This document shows, one piece after another, positions 28,827 to 37,603 of a stretch of 64,000 nucleotides of DNA. The stretch spans positions 124,001 through 188,000 of the forward strand of contig NZ_JVLH01000003.1 in assembly GCF_001070855.1 (NCBI RefSeq). The letters are read 5' to 3'. Positions within the stretch are counted from its first letter, which is position 1, and every line of letters starts with the position of its first letter. The notes beneath the pieces were generated by a model. That model was not told the origin of the DNA, did not search any database, and worked only from the letters and a program-made list of their open reading frames with translations. A program made the position numbers and the translations under genes. This DNA comes from Trueperella pyogenes (GTDB taxonomy: Bacteria > Actinomycetota > Actinomycetes > Actinomycetales > Actinomycetaceae).

Positions 28827-31121
28827 TTAATCTTCCTTCTTCCACTGGGTCCAACGCCCTTCTCCGGGAGCTAGATCCACGGTGCATTCCAGTCCAAAAC
28901 CAGTGATGACGCTCGAAGATGGAGCATCAGAATCATTGTAAATAAAGGCAAGTTGCGACTTGGGATACCAAGCGACCTCAACATCAGGATTGGATGACGC
29001 AAGGACACAATCCCATTGATCTTCTCGGTGCGCCGCCCACATAATCGCGCGGTGCAAAAGCCTGCTATTGGCAGTCGACCAGGTCAGTCCAGCAAGGTAA
29101 ACGCCCCTACCCGAGCAGAAATCATGCGCCGAGGCTCGCACACTCCCCCGCTCCATGACAAGCACAGAAGTGTCAGGATCCGTAACTACGACATCTCCGG
29201 GGTCTTCACCGAAAACGTAGTCTCCATCAAGGTCAGCAGTAATGAAATGCTCTGGCACAACCTCGTCATAGCGATCCTTGGACAGCGACCAAGAGATTTC
29301 TTGATCCACACCCAAGACGTCCGCGAGCGCAAAAATGCTTCCGCGGCAGATGCCGCCTCTATCCGCTTGTCCTTGAGTTCCCAACGAGGCCGTGGGCTGG
29401 CCAACCCCAATGAAACCTCCACCGCGGGCGACAAAGCGACGCAGAGTGTCTTGCAGTCGTAGGTCCTCCCACACTTCCCCTCCGGAGAAGGCAGTATTCG
29501 CGGCGCCGGCGTTGATGACCACGTCAACATCACCCAAAGAGGAATCTCCCCCATTGATGACCTCATCGAAAGACATGAAACGCACGTCAAAAGGAAGTCC
29601 TGCAAGGGCTTCGATAACCCCCAAGTAGGTATGAATCTGCTTGTACCACAGGGCATGGGCAACCATATGGGTCTGCCACGTGCGCAGCTTTCCCCATGCA
29701 TTCAAAACGGCAACGCGTACTGGTGCACACGCGGGCTTTTCCCCGCCCGTGGCCTCGTGAAGGGAACGGAATTCTGCAAGGATTTCCTCCACGCGGTCAA
29801 TAAATTCCGGGAATTGCAAAGCCAAGGAAAGGTAGCCGCCATAGCCCATACGATCCAAGGGACTACGGACGATTGCACGACGAGCGGTGCGCCACGATTC
29901 GTTGGCCTCACCCAGGGGATCTCCACCCTCACGGAAGACATCTGGGAAGAAGTAGGGAAGGAAGCGCCCCTCGGTGTAGCGCACACCGGGAATATCGGAG
30001 ATCATGCGGCAGGTAGCTGCCGAACCGACGGATCCAACAACCGCATCCATCTTGATCGAAGGGAAGTAGGGTCCGTAGGGTTCCATACCGATCCAGTTAT
30101 CGCCGAGGAACATCATGGCCTCGCGACCCTCCTCGTGGACCTTGCGAACCAGTTCTCCCGCCTTTTGGGCAACTCGCTTGGAGGTGAAATCGATCCAGTC
30201 TCTGAAGACCGGAGTGGGTGTACGGAAGGGGCAGTTGTACCAGCCGCCATCCACAAAGTCCTCGGGAGTCAGCGCATAGCCGTATTCCTTTTCGAACTCT
30301 TCCATCGCCGGGATCGACACCGAGGCCGAGTATCCAAACCAGTCAACGTAGCGTTCGCGGCCTCGGGAATCAAAGGCCAAGGTGAAGTGGTAGAAGAAGG
30401 TCGTAAAACGAACCACGTCCACTTGAGGGTTGGCCTGAAGCCAGATCGCCAAGGCATCCTTGACGTGCTCCCAGGTCCGCGGGAATGCCACATCGAAGGG
30501 GCGCTCCTTCACGCGGCCTTCTTCAAGCGCCCAGTCGTTCGTCAGGTAGTTGTACATCTGGGTGGAATCCCACATCTGCACGGCAAAGAAGTTCACGGTG
30601 TACACGTGGAAGGGAATCGGCTTGTGAATTGTCACCACCGCGCTCGACGCGGTGGGAGGTAGCTCTCCAACGATCGGCACGGGATCAACGACGGGTGAGG
30701 GCTCAACCTCCTGAACGTTCCACTCCGAGGGATCCAAAGCCTGCCCGCTGGTCCGATCAATAACCTGCCACCAGCGGGAGGTATCGCATTGGGTATCAGG
30801 ACGGAATTGAGCTTGGAACCATCCCTCCATGACATTGATACTCAAAGGCCCACTTTCTGGCGCCGTATGAGGGTTTGACGAAAGGTATTGGTGGATGCGC
30901 TCGCCTTCGCTCTGGTCGGCCCAATCTTCATCACCACGCGCAGGAAAATACGTGGAGTACACCTTGGCAAATGCTCGGTCGACCCATTCGGGAAGTTCTG
31001 TTCCATCGGAATTTCGCACTGCGTCCGCACCAAGGCGCTCAACAAGAGCGCGCACTTCGGCATCAATTCCACGCTCAATGGGAAGGGTAAGACGACCTGG
31101 CTTGGTCGATTTGTCAGTCAT
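28827..31121 (-). CDS. lnpA: 1,3-beta-galactosyl-N-acetylhexosamine phosphorylase (GH112)
   Basis: 764 aa, cytoplasmic. It matches the lacto-N-biose/galacto-N-biose phosphorylase family end to end: GRLTLPIERG at the start, WVDRAFAKVYSTYFP, VVRFTTFFYHFTLAFDS, FEKEYGYALTPEDFVDGG (about 276-293) and DWIDFT (308-313), where the catalytic Asp region is expected. The reaction is phosphorolysis of Gal-beta-1,3-GlcNAc or GalNAc to galactose 1-phosphate and free HexNAc, key to use of mucin cores and human-milk units. GGAG five bases before the ATG at 31121 supports this start. It heads the minus-strand operon; substrate preference cannot be told from sequence. Confidence 0.93.
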   Translation of the reverse strand: MTDKSTKPGRLTLPIERGIDAEVRALVERLGADAVRNSDGTELPEWVDRAFAKVYSTYFPARGDEDWADQSEGERIHQYLSSNPHTAPESGPLSINVMEGWFQAQFRPDTQCDTSRWWQVIDRTSGQALDPSEWNVQEVEPSPVVDPVPIVGELPPTASSAVVTIHKPIPFHVYTVNFFAVQMWDSTQMYNYLTNDWALEEGRVKERPFDVAFPRTWEHVKDALAIWLQANPQVDVVRFTTFFYHFTLAFDSRGRERYVDWFGYSASVSIPAMEEFEKEYGYALTPEDFVDGGWYNCPFRTPTPVFRDWIDFTSKRVAQKAGELVRKVHEEGREAMMFLGDNWIGMEPYGPYFPSIKMDAVVGSVGSAATCRMISDIPGVRYTEGRFLPYFFPDVFREGGDPLGEANESWRTARRAIVRSPLDRMGYGGYLSLALQFPEFIDRVEEILAEFRSLHEATGGEKPACAPVRVAVLNAWGKLRTWQTHMVAHALWYKQIHTYLGVIEALAGLPFDVRFMSFDEVINGGDSSLGDVDVVINAGAANTAFSGGEVWEDLRLQDTLRRFVARGGGFIGVGQPTASLGTQGQADRGGICRGSIFALADVLGVDQEISWSLSKDRYDEVVPEHFITADLDGDYVFGEDPGDVVVTDPDTSVLVMERGSVRASAHDFCSGRGVYLAGLTWSTANSRLLHRAIMWAAHREDQWDCVLASSNPDVEVAWYPKSQLAFIYNDSDAPSSSVITGFGLECTVDLAPGEGRWTQWKKED

Positions 31122-31149
31122 TGTCACTCCGATGTGTTGATTTCAGCGT

Positions 31150-31170
31150 CATTGCAAAGAGGTAGACAAC
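31150..31170 (-). promoter_or_regulatory. Weak operator-like site before the GH112 gene
   Basis: On the minus strand TTGTC and TTTGCA occur in the same register as in the site at 16749-16769 (spacing identical, spacer different), about 30 bases before the phosphorylase start. Symmetry is poor. It may be a degenerate member of the same operator family or chance. Confidence 0.25.
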
Positions 31171-31208
31171 TTCGGGCACTTATCCAGCTAGTCCTAAGTT
31201 ATTTCCTT

Positions 31209-31227
31209 CTTGGTACGATAGTACAAG
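31209..31227. promoter_or_regulatory. Imperfect inverted repeat in the divergent region before the SIS gene
   Basis: CTTG at 31209-31212 and CAAG at 31224-31227 flank GTACGATAGTAC. The element looks like a GntR/HutC-type or other dimer-binding site about 45 bases before the start of the HexNAc operon. I could not find a convincing promoter hexamer pair around it. Confidence 0.3.
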
Positions 31228-31271
31228 CACACCGAGGTGGTGATGCATTCCCGATAACAATGGAGACACCG

Positions 31272-32144
31272 ATGTCCCTTACTTCTGAAGAAATTAACAG
31301 CCAACCTGAGCTGTGGCGTCGAGTTCTTGACGTTCCCACTGATGCACTTCCCAAAGATGGTGAGGCAATTGCCGTCATCGGGTGTGGAACATCATGGTTT
31401 ATCGCGCAGGCATACACCGTTGCCCGCGAGCGCCAGGGCAAGGGTCTCTCTGATGCCTTCACCGCCACCGAATTCCCCTGGGATCGCCACTACGACCGCG
31501 TCGTGTGCCTTTCCCGTTCGGGCACGACAACTGAAATTATTGACATCCTGCACGGCCTGAAGGATCGCGGCATCCCCAACGTCTTGATCACCGCTGTGGG
31601 CAATGGTCCCGCAACCCCCTACGCAGATGTTGAGGTTGTTCTGGACTTCGCCGATGAAGAATCCGTTGTCCAGACCCGTTTTGCAACCACTGCTCTTGCA
31701 TACTTCCGTCACAGCTTGGGCGACGATATCGCTGCAGCCGCGGATGACGCACAGCGCGCCCTCGAGCTCGAAATCCCCCAGCGTTGGGTTGATGCCGACC
31801 AGATCACCTTCCTGGGCACCGCATGGACCATTGGTCTGGCTAACGAAGCTGGCCTGAAGCTGCGTGAAGCATCCCAGTCGTGGACTGAGGTCTACCCTGC
31901 AATGGAATACCGCCACGGCCCGATCTCTATCGCTCAGCCCGGCCGCCTGACCTGGGTTTTCGGCCCGGTTCCCGAGGGCATGGCCGATCAGGTTGCCGCA
32001 ACTGGCGCCGAATTGGTGACTTTCGACGGTGACCCCATGGCTCACCTCGTCGTCGCACAGCGCCTCGCCGTTGCCCGCGCTGAGGCTCGCGGTCTCAACC
32101 CCGATACCCCGCGCCACCTGACCCGCTCGGTGATCCTCAAGTGA
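31272..32144 (+). CDS. SIS domain sugar isomerase/deaminase (AgaS/FrlB-like)
   Basis: 290 aa with two SIS domains related to the isomerase half of GlmS. Visible signatures are CGTSWFIAQAY, the phosphate-binding SRSGTTTEII, TAWTIGLANEAGLKLREAS, EYRHGPIS and a C-terminal NPDTPRHLTRSV. In this context the best role is galactosamine-6-phosphate (or glucosamine-6-phosphate) deaminase/isomerase giving tagatose 6-phosphate. GGAG six bases before the ATG at 31272 sets the start; the long open frame upstream overlaps the divergent phosphorylase and is not used. First gene of a four-gene operon. Confidence 0.85.
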   Translation: MSLTSEEINSQPELWRRVLDVPTDALPKDGEAIAVIGCGTSWFIAQAYTVARERQGKGLSDAFTATEFPWDRHYDRVVCLSRSGTTTEIIDILHGLKDRGIPNVLITAVGNGPATPYADVEVVLDFADEESVVQTRFATTALAYFRHSLGDDIAAAADDAQRALELEIPQRWVDADQITFLGTAWTIGLANEAGLKLREASQSWTEVYPAMEYRHGPISIAQPGRLTWVFGPVPEGMADQVAATGAELVTFDGDPMAHLVVAQRLAVARAEARGLNPDTPRHLTRSVILK

Positions 32145-33061
32145 GCAACTCGGACCAGAAGCTCGCTATCGGGATCGATGTCGGCGGCACCACCATCAAG
32201 GGGGTGCTCGCTGACACCCGCGGCACTGTGATTACCTCTTCCGAGGCCGTCGCCACCCCCCAGACCGGCGCTGATGATGTCGTTTCTGCGGTCGTGCGTC
32301 TGGCCCGAACTCTTCGCGAGGCTTCGGTCGATGCGCCCGTCGGCGTGTGCGTTCCTGGAATTATTGACGAAGAACATGGAATTGGCATTTTCTCCGCCAA
32401 TCTGGGCTGGAAAGACGCTCCTCTAAGCGAAAAGCTTTCCGAAGCCCTGGGTTCCTTCGTCCCCCTGGGACACGATGTCCGCTCGGGCGCTCTTGCCGAG
32501 GCCCTGTGGGGCGTTCGCCGTCCCTCCTGCCTGTATGTGGCAGTAGGGACCGGGATCGCCTCGGGTGTTGTGATCAATTCGCGCCTCGCGCCGGCACCGC
32601 CGTGGGCTGGTGAGATCGGACAGGTTCCCGTTCCGCACCCCGATCGCCCCTATGAGGTTGTTCCGGTGGAGCAGGTTGCCTCGGCCAGCGGTATTGCACG
32701 CCGGGCAATCGAGGCCGGAATCATCCCCGAAGGATCCGGGGCCCGCGAAGTTGAGGAACTTGCCCTTTCATCCAGCGAGAACGCTCGAAAGGCACGCGAG
32801 ATCCTTGAGACCTCGATGAGTCTCCTGGGCGGGATTCTTGCAACGGTGTGCCACCAGGTTGGCTCGCTTCCCGTCGTTCTGGGAGGTGGCCTCTGTAAAG
32901 GTGGCTCGCTTGTTTACGATCCCCTGCGTAAAGGCTTGGAATCAGGCTGCACAGTCATGCCCGCGCCTGCACTGTTCTCCGCTGCTTTGGGTTCCTCGTC
33001 TCAGGCACTGGGCGCCGCAGCTTTGGCATTCCAGAGCCACGGAATCGAGGTTGAATCATGA
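32141..33061 (+). CDS. ROK family sugar kinase, probable N-acetylhexosamine kinase
   Basis: 306 aa, cytoplasmic. The phosphate loop IGIDVGGTTIKGV and a catalytic Asp in GHDVRSGALAEAL are present, so unlike the ROK protein at 14287 it looks enzymatically active and has no DNA-binding domain. The zinc motif of classical ROK kinases is missing (GEIGQVPVPHPDRPYEVV). It starts with GTG overlapping the previous stop and ends overlapping the next start. Likely job: 6-phosphorylation of the HexNAc freed by the GH112 or GH20 enzymes (inference). Confidence 0.85.
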   Translation: MSNSDQKLAIGIDVGGTTIKGVLADTRGTVITSSEAVATPQTGADDVVSAVVRLARTLREASVDAPVGVCVPGIIDEEHGIGIFSANLGWKDAPLSEKLSEALGSFVPLGHDVRSGALAEALWGVRRPSCLYVAVGTGIASGVVINSRLAPAPPWAGEIGQVPVPHPDRPYEVVPVEQVASASGIARRAIEAGIIPEGSGAREVEELALSSSENARKAREILETSMSLLGGILATVCHQVGSLPVVLGGGLCKGGSLVYDPLRKGLESGCTVMPAPALFSAALGSSSQALGAAALAFQSHGIEVES

Positions 33062-33984
33062 TCTGGACCTTCACTCCCAATCCGGCTCTGGATATTACGT
33101 GGCAGGCACCTGACCAAACCCGCGGTCAGGTTCACCGCATCACGGAGTATTCCCAGCGTCCGGGAGGAAAGGGACTGAATGTCTCTCGCGTCTTGGACCA
33201 GCTCGGAGTCCCAAGCCATGCAACAGGTTTCTTGGGGGGTGCAACCGGCAGTGTGATCGCCTCGCTGATGAAGGAAATGACTTCTCTGGTGACGCCAGAG
33301 TGGGTTGAGGTTCCCTTCCAAACGCGACGCTCAATCGCAATGATTGACGATACCGCCACGGTATACAACGAGTCCGGTCATGCCCTGGATCCTGATTCCT
33401 GGAAGCAGATGGCTGATCTTTTGGGAAGCCACCTGAATGCGGATGACCTCTTGGTGGTTTCGGGTTCTCTTCCCGGAAGTAGCACTTTTGAGGTTCTCGA
33501 GCCGGTGTTGCGCCGTGTCCGTCAGATCGGTTGCCGCATCATTCTGGATACCTCAGGTCCCTCCTTGGTTGAGTGCGCAGCGTGGGCCGATGTCCTCAAG
33601 CCCAATCACTTGGAGCTTCTCGACGCTACGGGTGCATCCTCCATCGAAGAGGGCGCGCGTGCCCTTATCGAGCAGGGACCAAGCTGGGTGTGCGTATCGC
33701 GAGGCGAAGAGGGAATGGACCTCTTTTCTCGCGAGAGCCATTGGCACGCCGAGGCCGGAGTTGTCCTTCAGGGCAATCCCACCGGTGCCGGCGATGCCTG
33801 CGTTGCCTCCCTTGCTCGCTCACTTGCTCAGGCTGGGGATGACCTTGAGTCAGAGATTCCTACTGCCATTGCCGAGGCCGTCGCAACCTCTGCGGCCGCG
33901 GTGACGATGCCCGTCGCCGGGGAGATTGACCTTCCCCTACGCGAGGAGCTTCTTTCCCGTATTTCTCCTGTTCGCCTGTCCTAA
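33058..33984 (+). CDS. PfkB family hexose-phosphate kinase (tagatose-6-phosphate kinase or 1-phosphofructokinase type)
   Basis: 308 aa. The start TFTPNPALDITW, signature RPGGKGLNVSRVLDQLG, a middle VSGSLPGS and the C-terminal ATP/anion-hole motif NPTGAGDACVAS are those of the LacC/FruK group. Between a SIS deaminase and a class II aldolase it most probably makes tagatose 1,6-bisphosphate. A fructose-1-phosphate kinase role is possible but no fructose PTS gene is near. ATGA overlap with the ROK kinase gene. Confidence 0.87.
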   Translation: MIWTFTPNPALDITWQAPDQTRGQVHRITEYSQRPGGKGLNVSRVLDQLGVPSHATGFLGGATGSVIASLMKEMTSLVTPEWVEVPFQTRRSIAMIDDTATVYNESGHALDPDSWKQMADLLGSHLNADDLLVVSGSLPGSSTFEVLEPVLRRVRQIGCRIILDTSGPSLVECAAWADVLKPNHLELLDATGASSIEEGARALIEQGPSWVCVSRGEEGMDLFSRESHWHAEAGVVLQGNPTGAGDACVASLARSLAQAGDDLESEIPTAIAEAVATSAAAVTMPVAGEIDLPLREELLSRISPVRLS

Positions 33985-34006
33985 TTTGTCAAGAAAGTAG
34001 GTCGCT

Positions 34007-34843
34007 ATGCTTGCTGACACCGCTGTGCTTGCACGCGATTGCGCCGCCCGCAAGGTTGGTCTTGCGGCTTTTAACGTGGTCCTCCTTGATCACGCTGAAG
34101 CGTTTATCGATGCCGCCGAAAACACCGGTTTACCCTTGGTCCTCCAGCTATCCCAAAACGCTGTGAAGTACCACGGTGGCCGTCTGCGTCCCCTGGGGCG
34201 CGCGCTTATCGAGCTTGCCGAGGCCTCCACCGTTCCCGTTTCTGTTCACCTTGATCACGCTGAATCCACCGATTTGTGCCGTGAGGCTGTCGAGCTCGGT
34301 TTTACCTCGATCATGTACGACGGTTCAAAGCTTCCAGATGCGCAGAACCGTGAGACTACCGCTAAGATCACCGCTTTCGCTCATGAGCACGGTGTCAGCG
34401 TCGAGGCTGAACTGGGTGAAGTTGGCGGAAAGAACGGGGTCCACGACCCCTCAGCACGCACCAATCCTGAAGATGCGGCCCAGTTTGTCGCAGATACTGG
34501 CGTTGATCTGCTTGCCGTTGCTGTGGGTTCTTCTCACGCGATGGCAACTCGCGAGGCAGTTTTGGACAATCAGCTGATTGCTGCAATCCATGAGCTCGTC
34601 CCTGTCCCGCTGGTTTTGCACGGCTCTTCCGGCGTTCCCGACGAGGGTATGGTCGCGGCAATTCAAGCCGGAATGACCAAGATCAACGTATCGACGCACT
34701 TGAATGTCGTCTTCACCCAGGGCGTTCGTCAGATTCTTGATGAAAACCCGAAGATCGTTGATCCGCGAAAGTATGTCGGCCCTGCAACTCATTTGGTCCA
34801 GGAAGAAGTTGAACGCCTGATGCGCCTCTACGCCCAGGCTTAA
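34007..34843 (+). CDS. Class II aldolase, tagatose-1,6-bisphosphate aldolase type
   Basis: 278-aa zinc aldolase of the GatY/KbaY branch of the Fba family. The metal and active-site segments are VSVHLDHAES, IMYDGSKLP, EAELGEVGGKNGV, LAVAVGSSH, VLHGSSGVP and KINVSTHLN. It is clearly distinct from the 341-aa housekeeping Fba at 40778. It completes the sequence kinase - deaminase - kinase - aldolase to DHAP and glyceraldehyde 3-phosphate. Confidence 0.88.
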   Translation: MLADTAVLARDCAARKVGLAAFNVVLLDHAEAFIDAAENTGLPLVLQLSQNAVKYHGGRLRPLGRALIELAEASTVPVSVHLDHAESTDLCREAVELGFTSIMYDGSKLPDAQNRETTAKITAFAHEHGVSVEAELGEVGGKNGVHDPSARTNPEDAAQFVADTGVDLLAVAVGSSHAMATREAVLDNQLIAAIHELVPVPLVLHGSSGVPDEGMVAAIQAGMTKINVSTHLNVVFTQGVRQILDENPKIVDPRKYVGPATHLVQEEVERLMRLYAQA

Positions 34844-34898
34844 TGCTCAACGAACTCCATTCGCTGCCAATTTGTTTTAATGCGATGAGGTAGCACGC

Positions 34899-34931
34899 AG
34901 CCCTCCCCCGCTTCCGCGTGGGAGGGCTTTT
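34899..34931 (+). terminator. Rho-independent terminator of the HexNAc operon
   Basis: Stem AGCCCTCCC (34899-34907) and GGGAGGGCT (34920-34928) is followed by TTTTC. It lies 55 bases after the aldolase stop, just before the convergent GH20 stop. Confidence 0.8.
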
Positions 34932-34944
34932 CATCTGCAGCTAT

Positions 34945-36309
34945 TTATTTGACGTACCAGCCTCGGCCTCGCCACAGGCCTTCGAGACCCGCCAAACGTT
35001 CTTGGAAGTCTTCCCAGCTTCCGCGAGGGCCTCCCGCCCAGGCAACTTCTGCAAGACCCGCTAGGCGCGGCAGCAGCATCTCCCAGACGTCCTTCTCTCG
35101 GCGCAGGGTTTCACTCCACAAGCAGGCCTCGACGCCTTCAATCCCCTTACGGTCCACGCCCTCACAGATGCTCTCGGGATCCCAATCCCAGGCTTTCTTC
35201 AAAGGAAGGATTCCGGCCCAGGTGATGCCGAGCTTTTGTTCTGGGTATTCCTTCATATCGAAGTAGGCCTTCGGACCGGGCGACATGATCGCTTTCACTC
35301 CGCGTCCGACGGCACGAGCGATCGAGTCTCCTTCAAGATCGTCATGCCAGACCTGAACAAGATCGCCATCCCCAAGCAGATCTGCAGCTTCTTCCCACGC
35401 CACAGCGCGCGTCCCACGGGCATGAATACGCTCAATTTGGCTTCCGACAATCGCGGGGTAATCACCTTCGGCTGTTGAGAAGGATTCATCGCCACCGATG
35501 TGGATACCGGCCGGAGAGAAGGGAGCAAGGGTCTCGACGACGGCCTCGAGGAAGGCCTGGGTTGCAGGCGCCTTGGTTGAGAGGGTCGAGAAGCCGACTT
35601 CAGTTCCTTCGTAAAGGGGCGGACAGACCCCATCGGGGTTGAGTCCTTCAATCGCATGGAGCGCAGCATTGACGTGTCCGGGGATATCAATTTCGGGGAT
35701 GATCGCAATCATCCGCGAGCGCGCTCCCTCGACCAGGGTCTGATAGTCATCAAGAGTGTAGTACCCGCCTTCTTCTCCGCCGACTGCGCAATCGGATGAG
35801 CGTTCAATGAGTTCGGGGAATTGCGGGATTTCAATGCGCCATCCCTGATCATCACTCAGGTGCAGGTGCAAGATATTCAAACCCACTTCGCTCATCGCAT
35901 CCATAACGCGAAGGATTGTGGGAACGGCGAAGAAATGGCGGGCAACATCGATATGCAAGCCGCGGTGCCTATAAGCGGGGTAGTCGATGATCTTCACTGC
36001 AATGGGAGCCCGGCTGTGATTCGCGATGGCCAATGTGTTGAGGCGACGCAGGCCTCGAGACAGCCCTAATTCGCTAGCAGCAGTTACCTGCGCGCTTCCA
36101 GCGGAAATAGTCAAGATGTAGGCCTCTGCGAACTGCCATTCCTCGGGGATTGCTAGGGGTGCAATTGCCGCCGAAAATTCCTCAGGAGTCTTCAGTACAA
36201 CAGAGGGGCTAATTTCTGCCCAAGTGGCTTCTTCGGGATGCGCATCGGCCTCTTCAATGAAGACCGGAAGTGGAAGAAGTCCGGGAATCGTGGACAGAGA
36301 GGAGGACAT
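34945..36309 (-). CDS. Beta-N-acetylhexosaminidase, GH20
   Basis: 454 aa without a signal peptide, so probably intracellular. A small N-terminal alpha/beta domain is followed by a barrel with RGLHIDVARHFF (117-128), LHLHLSDDQGWRIEI (147-161), PEIDIPGH and the catalytic pair Asp274-Glu275 in IHIGGDES. It should remove terminal GlcNAc or GalNAc from imported fragments. AGGAG seven bases before the ATG at 36309 fixes the start. It is convergent with the HexNAc operon. Confidence 0.93.
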   Translation of the reverse strand: MSSSLSTIPGLLPLPVFIEEADAHPEEATWAEISPSVVLKTPEEFSAAIAPLAIPEEWQFAEAYILTISAGSAQVTAASELGLSRGLRRLNTLAIANHSRAPIAVKIIDYPAYRHRGLHIDVARHFFAVPTILRVMDAMSEVGLNILHLHLSDDQGWRIEIPQFPELIERSSDCAVGGEEGGYYTLDDYQTLVEGARSRMIAIIPEIDIPGHVNAALHAIEGLNPDGVCPPLYEGTEVGFSTLSTKAPATQAFLEAVVETLAPFSPAGIHIGGDESFSTAEGDYPAIVGSQIERIHARGTRAVAWEEAADLLGDGDLVQVWHDDLEGDSIARAVGRGVKAIMSPGPKAYFDMKEYPEQKLGITWAGILPLKKAWDWDPESICEGVDRKGIEGVEACLWSETLRREKDVWEMLLPRLAGLAEVAWAGGPRGSWEDFQERLAGLEGLWRGRGWYVK

Positions 36310-36402
36310 CGATGAGCTCCTTTGCTTAGTCATCAACTGTATGAACATCCCTATCCTAGCCCTCTGGGCAACAAGTGGTCATCGGCCGCTATTGTTGGGA
36401 CT

Positions 36403-37380
36403 ATGAGCGCACTGAATTTCGTTTCCGATACCTTTGATCCTTCGCGATGGCGTGAGGTTGAAGGTTTCGAGCTAACCGATATGACCTACCACCGCGGGAT
36501 TTCCCGAGGCCCCGGCGACGGAGCCGAGAAGGGCGCGGACCTGCCCGTGGTCCGTATTGCTTTTGATCGTCCAGAAATTCGCAATGCGTTCCGTCCACAT
36601 ACCGTTGATGAGCTCTATCGCTGCCTGGACCACGCGCGAATGACCAGCGATGTCGCTGCGGTTATTTTGACGGGAAACGGGCCATCCCCTCGCGACGGTG
36701 GTTATTCCTTCTGTTCGGGTGGCGACCAGAGGATCCGAGGAAAAGACGGCTACCACTACGAGGTGGAGGGCAGCGAGGCCTCGGCGGGAGTGGAACAGCG
36801 ACGCGAGCAAATTGACCCCGCACGCGCGGGACGCCTTCATATTTTGGAGGTCCAGCGCCTGATCCGCACCATGCCGAAGGTCGTTATTGCAGCGGTTCCC
36901 GGTTGGGCAGCTGGTGGCGGCCACAGCTTGAATGTTGTGTGCGATCTCTCGATTGCTTCTCGTGAGCATGCCGCGTTCATGCAGACCGATGCAAATGTTG
37001 GTTCTTTTGATGCCGGTTATGGCTCTGCGCTGCTCGCACGCCAAGCAGGCGATAAGCGTGCACGTGAGATTTTCTTCCTTGCCAGGCGCTATGACGCTGA
37101 TACCGCGGAGCGCTGGGGCGTCATTAACGAGGCCGTTCCCCATGCTCAGCTGGAGGAAACCGCGTTGGAGTGGGCTCGGATCATTGCAACGAAGTCTCCA
37201 CAGGCTATCCGTATGCTGAAATTTGCTTTCAACTTGGCCGATGACGGCTTGGCTGGCCAACAGGTTTTTGCCGGGGAGGCAACGCGCATGGCATACATGA
37301 CGGATGAGGCTCAGGAAGGTCGCGACGCATTCATTGAACACCGCTCGCCAGATTGGTCTTCTTTCCCGTATTATTTCTAA
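36403..37380 (+). CDS. menB: 1,4-Dihydroxy-2-naphthoyl-CoA synthase
   Basis: 325-aa crotonase-fold enzyme that closes the second ring of naphthoate. Family signatures are RIAFDRPEIRNAFRP, the oxyanion region FCSGGDQRIRGKDGYHY, AVPGWAAGGGHSLNVVCDLSIAS, TDANVGSFDAGYGSA and the C-terminal EGRDAFIEHRSPDWSSFPYYF. The ATG at 36403 is chosen because upstream in-frame codons lie in the promoter of the divergent GH20 gene. It stands alone between glycan and envelope genes, 13 kb from menC. Confidence 0.94.
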   Translation: MSALNFVSDTFDPSRWREVEGFELTDMTYHRGISRGPGDGAEKGADLPVVRIAFDRPEIRNAFRPHTVDELYRCLDHARMTSDVAAVILTGNGPSPRDGGYSFCSGGDQRIRGKDGYHYEVEGSEASAGVEQRREQIDPARAGRLHILEVQRLIRTMPKVVIAAVPGWAAGGGHSLNVVCDLSIASREHAAFMQTDANVGSFDAGYGSALLARQAGDKRAREIFFLARRYDADTAERWGVINEAVPHAQLEETALEWARIIATKSPQAIRMLKFAFNLADDGLAGQQVFAGEATRMAYMTDEAQEGRDAFIEHRSPDWSSFPYYF

Positions 37381-37603
37381 CTATTAATTTGGCTTTCAGG
37401 AGTCGATCAGCTTTGTCACAGCTCGACCCATGGTTACTTTGTATGACATTTCTGCAGAAATATCAGGGAAAAGTGTCCATAAGATACACTTCTGTATCCC
37501 ATTAGCTTGACAAAACCTATAAACTATAAGTGCCATCAGCTGCAGGAACTCTCCAGCAATACGTGCTCCCATCACACGAATTGCGTTCAAAGAAAGGGCC
37601 TAT

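Noticed and set aside
30888-31271. Extended N-terminus for the SIS protein
   Set aside because: It overlaps the divergent phosphorylase coding region, and the GGAG-preceded ATG at 31272 gives the normal family start.
37507-37524. TTGACA followed by TATAAACTATAAG as a promoter of the secreted-protein gene
   Set aside because: The spacing between TTGACA and the TATAAG word is only 12 bases, and the TATAAA word is even closer, so it does not form a normal -35/-10 pair.
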